Below, one piece after another: positions 26,377 through 35,028 of a stretch of DNA of 64,000 bases. The stretch covers positions 5,329,637 to 5,393,636 of the forward strand of contig NZ_CP077097.1 in the NCBI RefSeq assembly GCF_014269225.2, written 5' to 3'. Both the position numbers and the translations under genes were made by a program. The notes under the pieces are model-generated. The model did no database searches. It was not told where the DNA came from and saw nothing but the letters and a program-made list of their open reading frames with translations. The stretch's first letter is position 1; every line of letters begins with the position of its first letter. Source of the stretch: Pseudomonas anuradhapurensis. Lineage in GTDB: Bacteria > Pseudomonadota > Gammaproteobacteria > Pseudomonadales > Pseudomonadaceae.

Positions 26377-27561
26377 TCAGCGATACAGGTCTTCCCGCGT
26401 CCACGGCAGATCATGGTGGCCATCGGCATAAGGCTTGACCGCCAGTATCTGGTGCAGGTTGATCCAGCCCTTTTCGAAGGCATAGGCACACCCGGCCAGG
26501 TACAGGCGCCAGATACGCAAGGTCTTCTCGGGCACCAGGGCCGCCGCCTTGTGCAGCTGGTTCTCCAGGTTCGCGCTCCAGTGGTGCAGGGTTTTGGCGT
26601 AGTGCAGACGCAAGCTTTCCACGTCTACCACTTCCAGCCCCGCTTCACAGATGCTGGCACTGATCATCGACAGGTGCGGCAGCTCGCCATGGGGGAACAC
26701 GTAGCGGTCGATGAAGTCGCCAGCGCCACGCCCGACCGGGCGGCCATCGACGTGCTTGGCGGTGATGCCGTGGTTCATCACCAGGCCCCCTTCCCTCACG
26801 GCACCGAACAGCTTCTGGCAATACAGCGCCAGGTTGGCATGGCCCACATGTTCGAACATGCCAACGCTGACCACCTTGTCGAAGCGGCCATCCTGCGGCA
26901 GGTCACGGTAGTCGAGGATCTGCAGATCGACCTTGCCGCCGAGCCCCTCTGCCTTGACACGCTCGCGGGCAAGCTTGAGCTGCTCCTTGCTCAAGGTGAT
27001 GCCGAACACCTTGGCCCCATATTCGCGGGCAGCGAAACGCGCCAGCCCACCCCAGCCACAGCCTACGTCGAGCAAGTAGTCGCCGGCGTCCAGGCGCAGC
27101 TTGCGACACAGATGATCGAACTTGTCCTGCTGCGCCTGATCGAGGGTGTTGTCCGGCTCGCGGAAGTAGGCGCACGAGTAGGCCATGTCCTGATCCAGCC
27201 ACAACTGGTAGAACGCGTTGGAAACATCATAGTGGTAGGAGATGGCTTCGGCATCGGTGCTCTTGTCATGCGCCTGCCGTTGCGGTGGAGCGTCTTCTTC
27301 CTCGGTCAGCAGCGCTTCACTGAGCTCATCGCACACGCGTATGGCTTCACCGATATCCCCTTCCAGCTCCAGCTTGCCCTCGACGAATGCCGTGCCCAGC
27401 TGGTCCATGCTCGGGTGGCTCAACTGGCTGATCAGCTGCGGCTCCTTGACCAGGATGGTGACCTGAGGGCTAGGCCCCAGATCGAACTCGTTACCGTCCC
27501 ACAGTTTCAGCCGCAGCGGCAGATGCAGGCTCTGCAATGCCGGTGGAAGTTGCGCAAGCAT
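26377..27561 (-). CDS. cfa: Cyclopropane-fatty-acyl-phospholipid synthase family
   Basis: This 394-residue SAM-dependent enzyme methylenates unsaturated acyl chains in membrane phospholipids. An N-terminal accessory domain is followed by SYHYDVSNAFYQLWLDQDMAYS, the SAM-binding VGCGWGGLARFAA near residue 170, and the conserved VSVGMFEHVG. It is probably the second Cfa of the species rather than the main stress-induced one, which is inference. It is divergent from lpd. Confidence 0.92.
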   Translation of the reverse strand: MLAQLPPALQSLHLPLRLKLWDGNEFDLGPSPQVTILVKEPQLISQLSHPSMDQLGTAFVEGKLELEGDIGEAIRVCDELSEALLTEEEDAPPQRQAHDKSTDAEAISYHYDVSNAFYQLWLDQDMAYSCAYFREPDNTLDQAQQDKFDHLCRKLRLDAGDYLLDVGCGWGGLARFAAREYGAKVFGITLSKEQLKLARERVKAEGLGGKVDLQILDYRDLPQDGRFDKVVSVGMFEHVGHANLALYCQKLFGAVREGGLVMNHGITAKHVDGRPVGRGAGDFIDRYVFPHGELPHLSMISASICEAGLEVVDVESLRLHYAKTLHHWSANLENQLHKAAALVPEKTLRIWRLYLAGCAYAFEKGWINLHQILAVKPYADGHHDLPWTREDLYR

Positions 27562-27768
27562 GAACGACCCTCCTGTCCGTATTTGGCCACGACGCCTGAA
27601 ATTTCGAACGTCGCCGAATCAGAGTAGTTCATTCGTGGGATGTTTCCTGTTATCCAGACCATGGTCGAGCATTGGTCGATCTTATCCAGGCGTCAGATTG
27701 TATACAATTTTTGCTTCTCAGCTTAACCTTGTGCCCCTCTCGTGCTTCCTCATCCTGGAGTTGAACCC

Positions 27769-29169
27769 ATGAAATCCTATGACGTGGTGATCATCGGCGG
27801 TGGCCCTGGCGGCTACAACGCAGCCATCCGTGCTGGCCAGCTGGGCCTTAGCGTAGCCTGCGTGGAAGGCCGCTCGACCCTCGGTGGTACCTGCCTGAAC
27901 GTGGGCTGCATGCCCTCCAAGGCACTGTTGCACGCGTCCGAGCTCTACGAGGCTGCCAGCGGTGGCGAATTCGCCCACCTCGGTATCGAAGTGCAACCTT
28001 CCCTCAATCTCGCCCAGATGATGAAACAGAAGGATGAGAGCGTGACTGGCCTGACCAAGGGCATCGAGTACCTGTTCCGCAAGAACAAGGTCGACTGGAT
28101 CAAGGGCTGGGGTCGCCTGGATGGCGTTGGCAAGGTCGTGGTCAAGGCCGAGGACGGCAGTGAAACCGCACTGCAAGCCAAGGACATCGTCATTGCCACT
28201 GGCTCGGAGCCTACGCCGCTGCCAGGCGTGGCCATCGACAACCAGCGCATCATCGACTCGACCGGCGCCCTGTCCCTGCCGCAGGTACCCAAGCATCTGG
28301 TCGTCATCGGTGCCGGCGTTATCGGCCTCGAACTCGGTTCGGTATGGCGTCGCCTGGGCAGCCAGGTCACGGTCATCGAATACCTCGACCGTATCTGCCC
28401 CGGCACCGACGAGGAAACCGCCAAGACCCTGCAGAAAGCATTGGCCAAGCAAGGCATGGTGTTCAAGCTGGGCAGCAAGGTGACCCAGGCCAATGCCAGC
28501 AACGACGGTGTCAACCTGACCCTGGAGCCAGCCGCAGGTGGCAGCACGGAAACCCTGCAGGCCGATTATGTACTGGTCGCCATTGGCCGCCGCCCTTATA
28601 CCCAAGGGCTGAATCTGGAAAGCGTGGGCCTGGCAACCGACAAGCGCGGCATGCTCGGCAACGAACACCACCGAACTTCCGTGCCAGGCATCTGGGTGAT
28701 TGGCGATGTCACCTCCGGCCCAATGCTGGCGCACAAGGCCGAGGACGAAGCGGTGGCCTGCATCGAACGCATCGCCGGCAAGCCCCATGAGGTCAACTAC
28801 AACCTCATTCCCGGGGTGATCTACACGCGGCCGGAACTGGCTAGCGTGGGCAAGACCGAGGAGCAGCTCAAGGCCGAAGGGCGGGCCTACAAGGTCGGCA
28901 AATTCCCCTTCACCGCCAACAGCCGGGCCAAGATCAATCACGAGACCGAAGGCTTCGCCAAAGTCATCGCCGATGCCCAGACCGATGAAGTATTGGGCGT
29001 GCACCTGGTGGGCCCAAGCGTCAGTGAGATGATTGGCGAATTCTGTGTGGCCATGGAGTTCTCGGCCTCGGCGGAAGACATCGCCCTCACCTGCCACCCG
29101 CACCCGACCCGCTCCGAGGCCCTGCGCCAGGCGGCGATGAACGTGGACGGCATGGCCATGCAGATCTGA
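27769..29169 (+). CDS. lpd: Dihydrolipoyl dehydrogenase
   Basis: This 466-residue flavoprotein reoxidises dihydrolipoamide of 2-oxoacid dehydrogenase or glycine cleavage complexes. Visible features are GGGPGGYNAAIRAGQLG for FAD, the redox disulfide GGTCLNVGCMPSK, the NAD-binding GAGVIGLELGSVWRRLG, and the C-terminal catalytic HPHPTRSE. ATG 27769 follows CTGGAG by eight bases. No E1 or E2 gene is adjacent, so it is a stand-alone paralogue. Confidence 0.95.
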   Translation: MKSYDVVIIGGGPGGYNAAIRAGQLGLSVACVEGRSTLGGTCLNVGCMPSKALLHASELYEAASGGEFAHLGIEVQPSLNLAQMMKQKDESVTGLTKGIEYLFRKNKVDWIKGWGRLDGVGKVVVKAEDGSETALQAKDIVIATGSEPTPLPGVAIDNQRIIDSTGALSLPQVPKHLVVIGAGVIGLELGSVWRRLGSQVTVIEYLDRICPGTDEETAKTLQKALAKQGMVFKLGSKVTQANASNDGVNLTLEPAAGGSTETLQADYVLVAIGRRPYTQGLNLESVGLATDKRGMLGNEHHRTSVPGIWVIGDVTSGPMLAHKAEDEAVACIERIAGKPHEVNYNLIPGVIYTRPELASVGKTEEQLKAEGRAYKVGKFPFTANSRAKINHETEGFAKVIADAQTDEVLGVHLVGPSVSEMIGEFCVAMEFSASAEDIALTCHPHPTRSEALRQAAMNVDGMAMQI

Positions 29170-29196
29170 CGGCGGCGAAAAAGGCTGTGCCTAAAC

Positions 29197-29225
29197 AAAG
29201 GGCGAACCGTGAGGTTCGCCCTTTT
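29197..29225 (+). terminator. Rho-independent terminator of lpd
   Basis: AAAGGGCGAACC, loop GTGA, GGTTCGCCCTTTT: a perfect stem with a T-run, 27 bp after the stop. Confidence 0.92.
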
Positions 29226-29259
29226 CATGCACTTGCCGATTTGCTCTGGCCAAACGTAA

Positions 29260-29700
29260 TCAGCCAGTGGGATTGAGCAACTGCCACACTTGAATGAGCC
29301 CGACCAGGTGCACAAGGCCATACAGCAAGCATATTGCCGAGCTGACCACGATGAAACGGCCACTGCGCCCGGTACCAGCCAGAGCAAAAGGCCCGAGTAC
29401 ACCGCGTAACAGGTAGATTACGGTAATGGCGATCAGCGCCGGCCGTAACAGCGGCAATGGATCGACCACTCCGGCTCCCGACAGGGCATAAACGCCCCAG
29501 GTAGCGAGAACCAGGGCGATGCCCGCCGTTACTACCGCCGGATACCAGCGCCCAGCCTGGGCCGCACGCACGAAACGCTCGCCTGCGCCGAACAGGCGAT
29601 ACCACGATGGCCCCACCAGGATTACCCCCACGTGCAGGATCGACGCCAGCAGGCTAAGCCCCGCGGCCAGCAGCAAAGCGGTGTTGTAGTCATTCGACAT
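29260..29700 (-). CDS. Four-span membrane protein of unknown function
   Basis: This 146-residue protein has four hydrophobic segments (LLLAAGLSLLASILHVGVIL, YPAVVTAGIALVLATWGVYA, LLRPALIAITVIYLLRG and FIVVSSAICLLYGLVHLVGL). The start is ATG 29700, preceded by AAGGAGA at good spacing. It lies just downstream of the biosynthetic cluster and I believe it is a core gene of the group. The function is unknown. Confidence 0.8.
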   Translation of the reverse strand: MSNDYNTALLLAAGLSLLASILHVGVILVGPSWYRLFGAGERFVRAAQAGRWYPAVVTAGIALVLATWGVYALSGAGVVDPLPLLRPALIAITVIYLLRGVLGPFALAGTGRSGRFIVVSSAICLLYGLVHLVGLIQVWQLLNPTG

Positions 29701-29778
29701 ATCATCTCTCCTTGATGAATTGCACGGCGCCAGCTGCCTCATGCACTACAGGGCGTTATCGACCGACATTGGGTGGGC

Positions 29779-31425
29779 TCAAGTGCTCGCCTGGGCCTCG
29801 GCACGCGTGCCGACATCCATGATCTGGTAGCGTAGCTTGCGCCCGTCGACAGCGGCAGCGGCTTCGACACCACCCGTCATAGCGCCGAATATCCCGTGCC
29901 CGGTGCGGGTGGATGCGCCACACAAGAACAGGTTTCGTATTTCGGTTTTGGTACCCGGCCGATTATGCAGGAAGTACTCAGGAGTGAATGCCAGGCCATA
30001 AGATGTCCCCCCGGCTGAACCGATGAAACGGGTCACCGAGAACGGAGTGGAGACTTCCTGATACACGATATGCTGCGACATATCTGGTATCACGCGTTCA
30101 GCCAGTGCAATCAGTTGCCGGGCATACCATTCCTTTTTCGCCAGGTACGCCGGGTTGTTCCGATAGCTGCCATCCGCTACCTCGGCCTGGGTAACACCCC
30201 AGCTTTCCGGGTTCGAAGGAACTGCCGACATCAATTGCAGGTTGTAGATGCCAGGCGGGGCAATGGCCGGATTGTCCGGGTCCTTCATCGTGGCGTTACC
30301 GATGAACAGATGCGGCTCATCCGGGAATTGACCGGCGAACACCTCACGGTAGGCACGCTCATAGTCGCAACCGGGATAGATGCGATAGTTGGTGTTTTTA
30401 AAGCCCATCGCCTTCAGGTCCATATCGATGCCCAGGTAAACCACGCCCATGGCCGGCGACATTTCGAAACGCTCTGCCCTGGTGACGGTCTTCGCCTTGA
30501 GCTGGTCCCGTCCGATCAAGTCCAGCAAGGTGTGCTTGATGTCGGCGTTGCAGATCACCGCGTCTGCCTTGACCGTACGTTTGCCCAGATGCTTGTTGCT
30601 GAATTCGACACCTACCGCGCGGCCCTTCTCGACCAGGATACGTTCGACCTTGGAACGCAGCAGGATCTTTCCTCCGTTGCGTTCGACAACCGCGCCGAGT
30701 TTGTCAGAGAACATCTGGCCCCCTCCCGAAGGGTAATACGACCCTTGCAGGAAGTGGTTGACCACCGCAGCGTGGCCAGCCATGGTCGCCCTGCTGGGAG
30801 GCTGATGGTAAACGCCGAGCTGTCCGGTCAGGATGGCGCGCAGTCGCTGATCATGGGTGCAGGTGTCGAGGAACTGGGCAACCGTCGATTTCGAATGGCG
30901 CATCAGCATCCACGAACGTGGCAGCACCCACAGCGCGGAGAGCGGCCGGGAGTGGATGCCCATGAAGTCCCAGACTTGCTGCAGCATCTTGAAATAGCGG
31001 TTGATGCCGGATTTTTCCTTGGGGAACGCTTCGATAAGCCTTTCCCGGAAGCGCTCATATCCACGCGGCACGGCAAATTGAAAATCGGGGAAGCAGAGGG
31101 TTTCGAAACCTTCTGGATCCTGCTCGATAAAATTGATTTCGCCATCATCGATGCCGGCCCCGCGCAAAATACGCGGGATCAACCCGTCCTTGCCACAGTC
31201 GCCGATGTAATGAAGACCTACGTCGAACTCGTAATCCTTGCCCTTACGATGAAAGACCGTGGCGCAGCCCCCCATCTCATAGTGCATGTCCAGCACCAAT
31301 ACCTGCTTGCCACGATTGGCGAGGGTCGCGGCTGCGGTCAGTCCACCAATGCCGGCACCCACGACAATCACGTCGAAGGTATCGCTTTCCAGCGTCTTGA
31401 AGCGGTCATAGCTTTGCATGGGCAT
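29779..31425 (-). CDS. Phytoene-desaturase/retinol-saturase-like flavoprotein (1 of 3)
   Basis: This 548-residue protein has an N-terminal FAD-binding GAGIGGLTAAATLANRGKQV motif, then MGGCATVFHRKGKDYEFDVG, typical of the CrtI/retinol saturase/carotenoid isomerase superfamily. Its C-terminal CGASTRTGHGIFGAMTGGVE is the second FAD-contacting region. It is the last gene of the operon and lies 15 bp after the ferredoxin gene. Members desaturate, saturate or isomerise polyene chains. The substrate is not deducible, but an ACP-bound acyl chain fits the context. Confidence 0.85.
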   Translation of the reverse strand: MPMQSYDRFKTLESDTFDVIVVGAGIGGLTAAATLANRGKQVLVLDMHYEMGGCATVFHRKGKDYEFDVGLHYIGDCGKDGLIPRILRGAGIDDGEINFIEQDPEGFETLCFPDFQFAVPRGYERFRERLIEAFPKEKSGINRYFKMLQQVWDFMGIHSRPLSALWVLPRSWMLMRHSKSTVAQFLDTCTHDQRLRAILTGQLGVYHQPPSRATMAGHAAVVNHFLQGSYYPSGGGQMFSDKLGAVVERNGGKILLRSKVERILVEKGRAVGVEFSNKHLGKRTVKADAVICNADIKHTLLDLIGRDQLKAKTVTRAERFEMSPAMGVVYLGIDMDLKAMGFKNTNYRIYPGCDYERAYREVFAGQFPDEPHLFIGNATMKDPDNPAIAPPGIYNLQLMSAVPSNPESWGVTQAEVADGSYRNNPAYLAKKEWYARQLIALAERVIPDMSQHIVYQEVSTPFSVTRFIGSAGGTSYGLAFTPEYFLHNRPGTKTEIRNLFLCGASTRTGHGIFGAMTGGVEAAAAVDGRKLRYQIMDVGTRAEAQAST

Positions 31426-31440
31426 TCGTCCAGGGGCACT

Positions 31441-31812
31441 TCAAGCGTGCTGCAGATGGTGGTCGCGGGTCGGATCGACCGCTTCGGCTTCGCGCACGAG
31501 GTGTGCAAGTTTGTTCGGCTGGTGACTCCACTTCTGGTAATCGCCCAGCGGTGGGATGCTCTGGAGAATGACGGGCCAATGTTGTGCAAGCTCGGCATTC
31601 AACGCCAGGAAGTGCCGATTACCGTCATCCAGGCGGTTCTCCGGCAGAATCGCCTCTTCAGGGCATTCCGGCAGGCAGAGACCACAATCGACGCATGCCT
31701 CCGGGTTGATCACGATGAAGTTCGGCCCCAGGTGGAACGCGTCTGCAGGGCATATATCCACACAGTTGGTGTGTCGGCACTGGATGCAGTTGTCAGTCAC
31801 TACATAAGTCAT
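31441..31812 (-). CDS. Ferredoxin, two-cluster FdxA-like
   Basis: This 123-residue protein has two Cys-rich motifs, CIQCRHTNCVDICP and CVDCGLCLPECP, giving sites for two iron-sulfur clusters as in seven- or eight-iron ferredoxins. A C-terminal extension of about 50 residues follows. The dedicated gene between two flavoprotein genes suggests it supplies or accepts electrons for the desaturase-like enzymes or for the diiron oxygenase. Confidence 0.9.
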   Translation of the reverse strand: MTYVVTDNCIQCRHTNCVDICPADAFHLGPNFIVINPEACVDCGLCLPECPEEAILPENRLDDGNRHFLALNAELAQHWPVILQSIPPLGDYQKWSHQPNKLAHLVREAEAVDPTRDHHLQHA

Positions 31813-31852
31813 GGTTAGTCTCTCGAGGTCGCATTTACGGGCACATCACCGC

Positions 31853-33358
31853 CTAGAAGTAGCGGTCAACCAACAAGCGGGCAGACAACATCGTTCCGAT
31901 GAAGCCCGCACCAGGGAACGTCCAGGCGCCCACCTGGTAGAGCCCCTTTACCGGATACTTCTGCGGAAAACGGTTGAACAGTCCGGACTGTTGAGGCGTT
32001 TGTTCGAAGCCGTAGATCGCACCCTGGGGGTTCTGGGTGAACTTGGTCATGGTGCGCGGAGAGCCTGCTTCACAAACTTCGATGTGGTCGCGCAGGCCTG
32101 GAATGACGCGCTCGGCATTAGCGATCAACAAGTCGGTCAGCGCGGCTTTCTTGCGGCGGTAAGCCAGTTTGTCCAGCGAGTGCCAGACGTCGGGGCCGGT
32201 CAGGGTGAACAGGCCAAGGCTGGACTTTCCAGGTGGCACCATGGACGGGTCGACATTGGAGAAGTAGTTGATCGACCAGCTGGTGTTGTCCTGATGCAGC
32301 TCGCCTGCCTGGATATGTTCGAATTGCGTGCGCTGCGTTTTCCCGGGTGAGAAGAAGTGGATGTATTCCTCAGGGCCGACACCCAGTTCACTCAGCGGGC
32401 AATCCAGGCCCAGGTACACCTGGAAGCCGGATACCGAGAACTTCAGCTTGTCCAGCCGAGTGAGGTACTTGCTGGGGAAGTGCTGTTTTCCTGCCAAGCC
32501 CACCACGGCATGCGGGGAAACATTGGCCACCACGTTGCGGGCCTTCACCGGCCCCGATCTGCGCGTGACAACGCCGGTGACCCTGCCTCGGTCGACCAAT
32601 ATCTGCTGGACTCCCGACTCCAGTTCGACACGGCCGCCGTGCGCCTCGATAACCTCGACCAATGCCGAGGAAAGCGCCTGCGAGCCGCCTTTGATCGAAT
32701 AGCCGCCGTTTTCCAGATAGTCGATGAAGGGGTACGAGAAATAGCCGAATGCCAGGTCTTTCGCCGGCAGCCCGTAGTAGCTCCACTGCGCCGACAGTAC
32801 TTCCTTCAGGCGTTCGTTGCGGGTGAACCTGGAAAAGTACTTATCCACCGTTTCATGGCCATAGCGCAGGACCCGCGGATAGGCGAAGGGGGTAGCGACA
32901 AATCGCATCCAGAACGGTTTGGGTGAATAAAGGAAGCCACACAGGTCCTTGTAGTTGCGCTTGGACTCGGCGAACAACCGATCGATGTTGTCGATTTCTT
33001 CGGGGAAGCAGCGATACAGGGTCTGTTTGTAACCTTCCAGGTCGCGGTGCCCGACGGTGATGTCGATATCGGGAGAACGGTAGCGATAGAGCGTCGGATG
33101 ATGGAGAAACTCGACCTTGTCCGCGACGCCACAAGCCTCGATCACCTTGAATGAATGCGCACCGCGGACCACCCCATCGAACGAATGCAGAGACACATCG
33201 AAGGTGAAGTCTTTACGACGAAAATTGCTCGCGTAACCACCGGGTATATTGTGCTTTTCTACCACCAGGACCTTCTGGCCCCGTTGGGCCATCAGGCTGG
33301 CGCTGGCGAGCGCGCCCAGCCCTGATCCTACAAAAACAGTATCGTATGATTGACTCAT
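31853..33358 (-). CDS. Phytoene-desaturase-like flavoprotein (2 of 3)
   Basis: This 501-residue protein has FAD-binding GSGLGALASASLMAQRGQKV and the superfamily motif PGGYASNFRRKDFTFDVSLH. The C-terminal GAWTFPGAGFIGTMLSARLL is the second FAD motif. ATG 33358 is preceded by CGGAG at six bases, which favours it over the earlier in-frame ATG at 33376. It is clearly a different subtype from the other two flavoproteins of the cluster, so the three are not recent duplicates. Confidence 0.85.
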   Translation of the reverse strand: MSQSYDTVFVGSGLGALASASLMAQRGQKVLVVEKHNIPGGYASNFRRKDFTFDVSLHSFDGVVRGAHSFKVIEACGVADKVEFLHHPTLYRYRSPDIDITVGHRDLEGYKQTLYRCFPEEIDNIDRLFAESKRNYKDLCGFLYSPKPFWMRFVATPFAYPRVLRYGHETVDKYFSRFTRNERLKEVLSAQWSYYGLPAKDLAFGYFSYPFIDYLENGGYSIKGGSQALSSALVEVIEAHGGRVELESGVQQILVDRGRVTGVVTRRSGPVKARNVVANVSPHAVVGLAGKQHFPSKYLTRLDKLKFSVSGFQVYLGLDCPLSELGVGPEEYIHFFSPGKTQRTQFEHIQAGELHQDNTSWSINYFSNVDPSMVPPGKSSLGLFTLTGPDVWHSLDKLAYRRKKAALTDLLIANAERVIPGLRDHIEVCEAGSPRTMTKFTQNPQGAIYGFEQTPQQSGLFNRFPQKYPVKGLYQVGAWTFPGAGFIGTMLSARLLVDRYF

Positions 33359-33401
33359 GAATGCTCCGGGCATCACCGCACAGCAGATCGCGCAAGGCGA
33401 A

Positions 33402-34157
33402 TCAGGCCGTCAGGCCACCGTCGATCAGGAAGGTCTGGCCAGTGATGTAGTCGGCTTGCGGTGACAACAGGAAGCTGGCCAATGCAGCAACTTCGTGTAC
33501 TTCGCCGAAGCGCTTGAGGGGGATGTTGTCGGTGATCGACTTGCGCACGTGATCGGGGATCTGGTCGATCATGTCCGTGGCGATGTAGCCGGGAGCAATG
33601 GCATTGACATTGATCTTGAAGCGCGCCAGTTCCAACGCCATGGTCTTGGTAATCCCGATCATCGCGGCCTTGGTTGCGGAATAACCCAATTGGCCCTTGT
33701 TTCCCTTGACGCCACTGACGGAGGACATGTGCAAAATCTTGCCCCGCCGCTCACCAGCCATGGCCGGGACCAACGACCTGCTGAAATAAACTGCCGAGTC
33801 GAGGTTGGTCGCAACCACGTCGCGATAGCGCTCGACGTCGAGGTTGAACAGCAGCTGGTCGCCAGTCACGCCCATGTTGTTGATCAAGCCATAGGGGCCG
33901 CCGAGATCGTTGACCAACTGTTCGCACAATGAACTGACCGACTGGAAGTCCCGACCGTCACAGGCATGCCCATGCGCACGGCCGCCGCTGGCGGCTACCT
34001 CCTGTTCGAGCTGGCGAGCAGCGTCAGCGGAGGACTGATAGGTGAACGCAACTTCATAACCTTCACGCGACAGGTGTTGTACAAGTGCGCGCCCTATACC
34101 GCGGGTACCGCCGCTGATGAGTATCCACTTGCCTTTGCCGAGCTGTTGGACATCCAT
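33402..34157 (-). CDS. Short-chain dehydrogenase, FabG-like ketoreductase
   Basis: This 251-residue SDR has the NADP motif SGGTRGIGRALVQHL, the NNMGV segment, catalytic Ser in HMSSVSGVKGN, and YSATKAAM with catalytic Tyr and Lys. The C terminus ITGQTFLIDGGLTA is typical of FabG. In context it should reduce beta-ketoacyl-ACP made by the KAS of the cluster. It lies 31 bp after the hydrolase gene. Confidence 0.9.
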   Translation of the reverse strand: MDVQQLGKGKWILISGGTRGIGRALVQHLSREGYEVAFTYQSSADAARQLEQEVAASGGRAHGHACDGRDFQSVSSLCEQLVNDLGGPYGLINNMGVTGDQLLFNLDVERYRDVVATNLDSAVYFSRSLVPAMAGERRGKILHMSSVSGVKGNKGQLGYSATKAAMIGITKTMALELARFKINVNAIAPGYIATDMIDQIPDHVRKSITDNIPLKRFGEVHEVAALASFLLSPQADYITGQTFLIDGGLTA

Positions 34158-34188
34158 GTTCTGTTTCCTTAAGTCAAAGAGCCCGTAG

Positions 34189-35028
34189 TCAGGCCGTTAC
34201 AACGGGTTTATGAGATTCAGCACGGGCGAAGAACGCGAAGATCTCCTGGAAGTACTGATCCCGGTGCTTCTTGTGGTTTTCCAGGTGGCGACACGCTTCG
34301 AAGCCGACCACATGCAGGGATGTGCAATCCAGGCTCAGCCTTGCCACGCTCGCCTCTGGGATATAGCGGTCACTCAACCCGTAGAAGTAGGCGATTGGCA
34401 GGTGCTGAACATGCTTCAGGGAATGGTCGATCGCACAGGTACCGGTAGGCACTGCCAGACGGCTCCCGCTGATCCAGCGCATGGCGAGGCGCAACGGACC
34501 ACGCGTGAAATAGCTGCGAACCGAGACAGGCACACTGTCCAGGACGGCCGAGGTGAAGGGCGAGGCGTCACGTGCCAAGGCATGTGACAGGTGGTAGCCA
34601 CCGAATGAGCAGCCGACCAGGTGAATCGGCAGGCCTGGGTATTCCCGTGCGATCTTTCGCGCAATGGACAAGACGTCATCGGCGAATGCATGACCACCGA
34701 TGGTGCTGCGCCCGAAGCCTTTGAAGTTGAAGGCAACGACGTGGTAGCCCTGTTCCAGGAACGCCTGATCGATGCCGTTCTCGAAAAAGTAATGCATGCC
34801 ATATTTCAAGAACGGATGGCACAGCAGCACGACACCCTTGGCTTTGGCTGGGTTGGCCAGCAGTACCGCCCCCTCCAGCTTGCTGCCGTCGCTGGCCGTC
34901 TCAACGAAGCCCTCGGCCCGGCTGGGCACGTCGCGCTTCCACCCTTGTACCTGCCTGAACATCACGCGAATGAACAGTTTGGAAACGGCGACCCCAAACC
35001 AGCTGGGCGAGTGTGCATGCGTTGTCAT
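34189..35028 (-). CDS. Alpha/beta hydrolase
   Basis: This 279-residue hydrolase has the nucleophile elbow GCSFGGYH near residue 135 and the oxyanion region LLCHPFLKYGMHYFF. A C-terminal HLENHKKH segment provides candidate catalytic His residues. The start at ATG 35028 overlaps the upstream stop as ATGA and has GGAG six bases before it. In context it could release the product from ACP as a thioesterase or cleave an ester; this is inference. Confidence 0.85.
   Translation of the reverse strand: MTTHAHSPSWFGVAVSKLFIRVMFRQVQGWKRDVPSRAEGFVETASDGSKLEGAVLLANPAKAKGVVLLCHPFLKYGMHYFFENGIDQAFLEQGYHVVAFNFKGFGRSTIGGHAFADDVLSIARKIAREYPGLPIHLVGCSFGGYHLSHALARDASPFTSAVLDSVPVSVRSYFTRGPLRLAMRWISGSRLAVPTGTCAIDHSLKHVQHLPIAYFYGLSDRYIPEASVARLSLDCTSLHVVGFEACRHLENHKKHRDQYFQEIFAFFARAESHKPVVTA

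Noticed and set aside
31811..32350. Plus-strand open frames across the biosynthetic cluster
   Set aside because: They are opposite well-supported flavoprotein genes and have no motifs.
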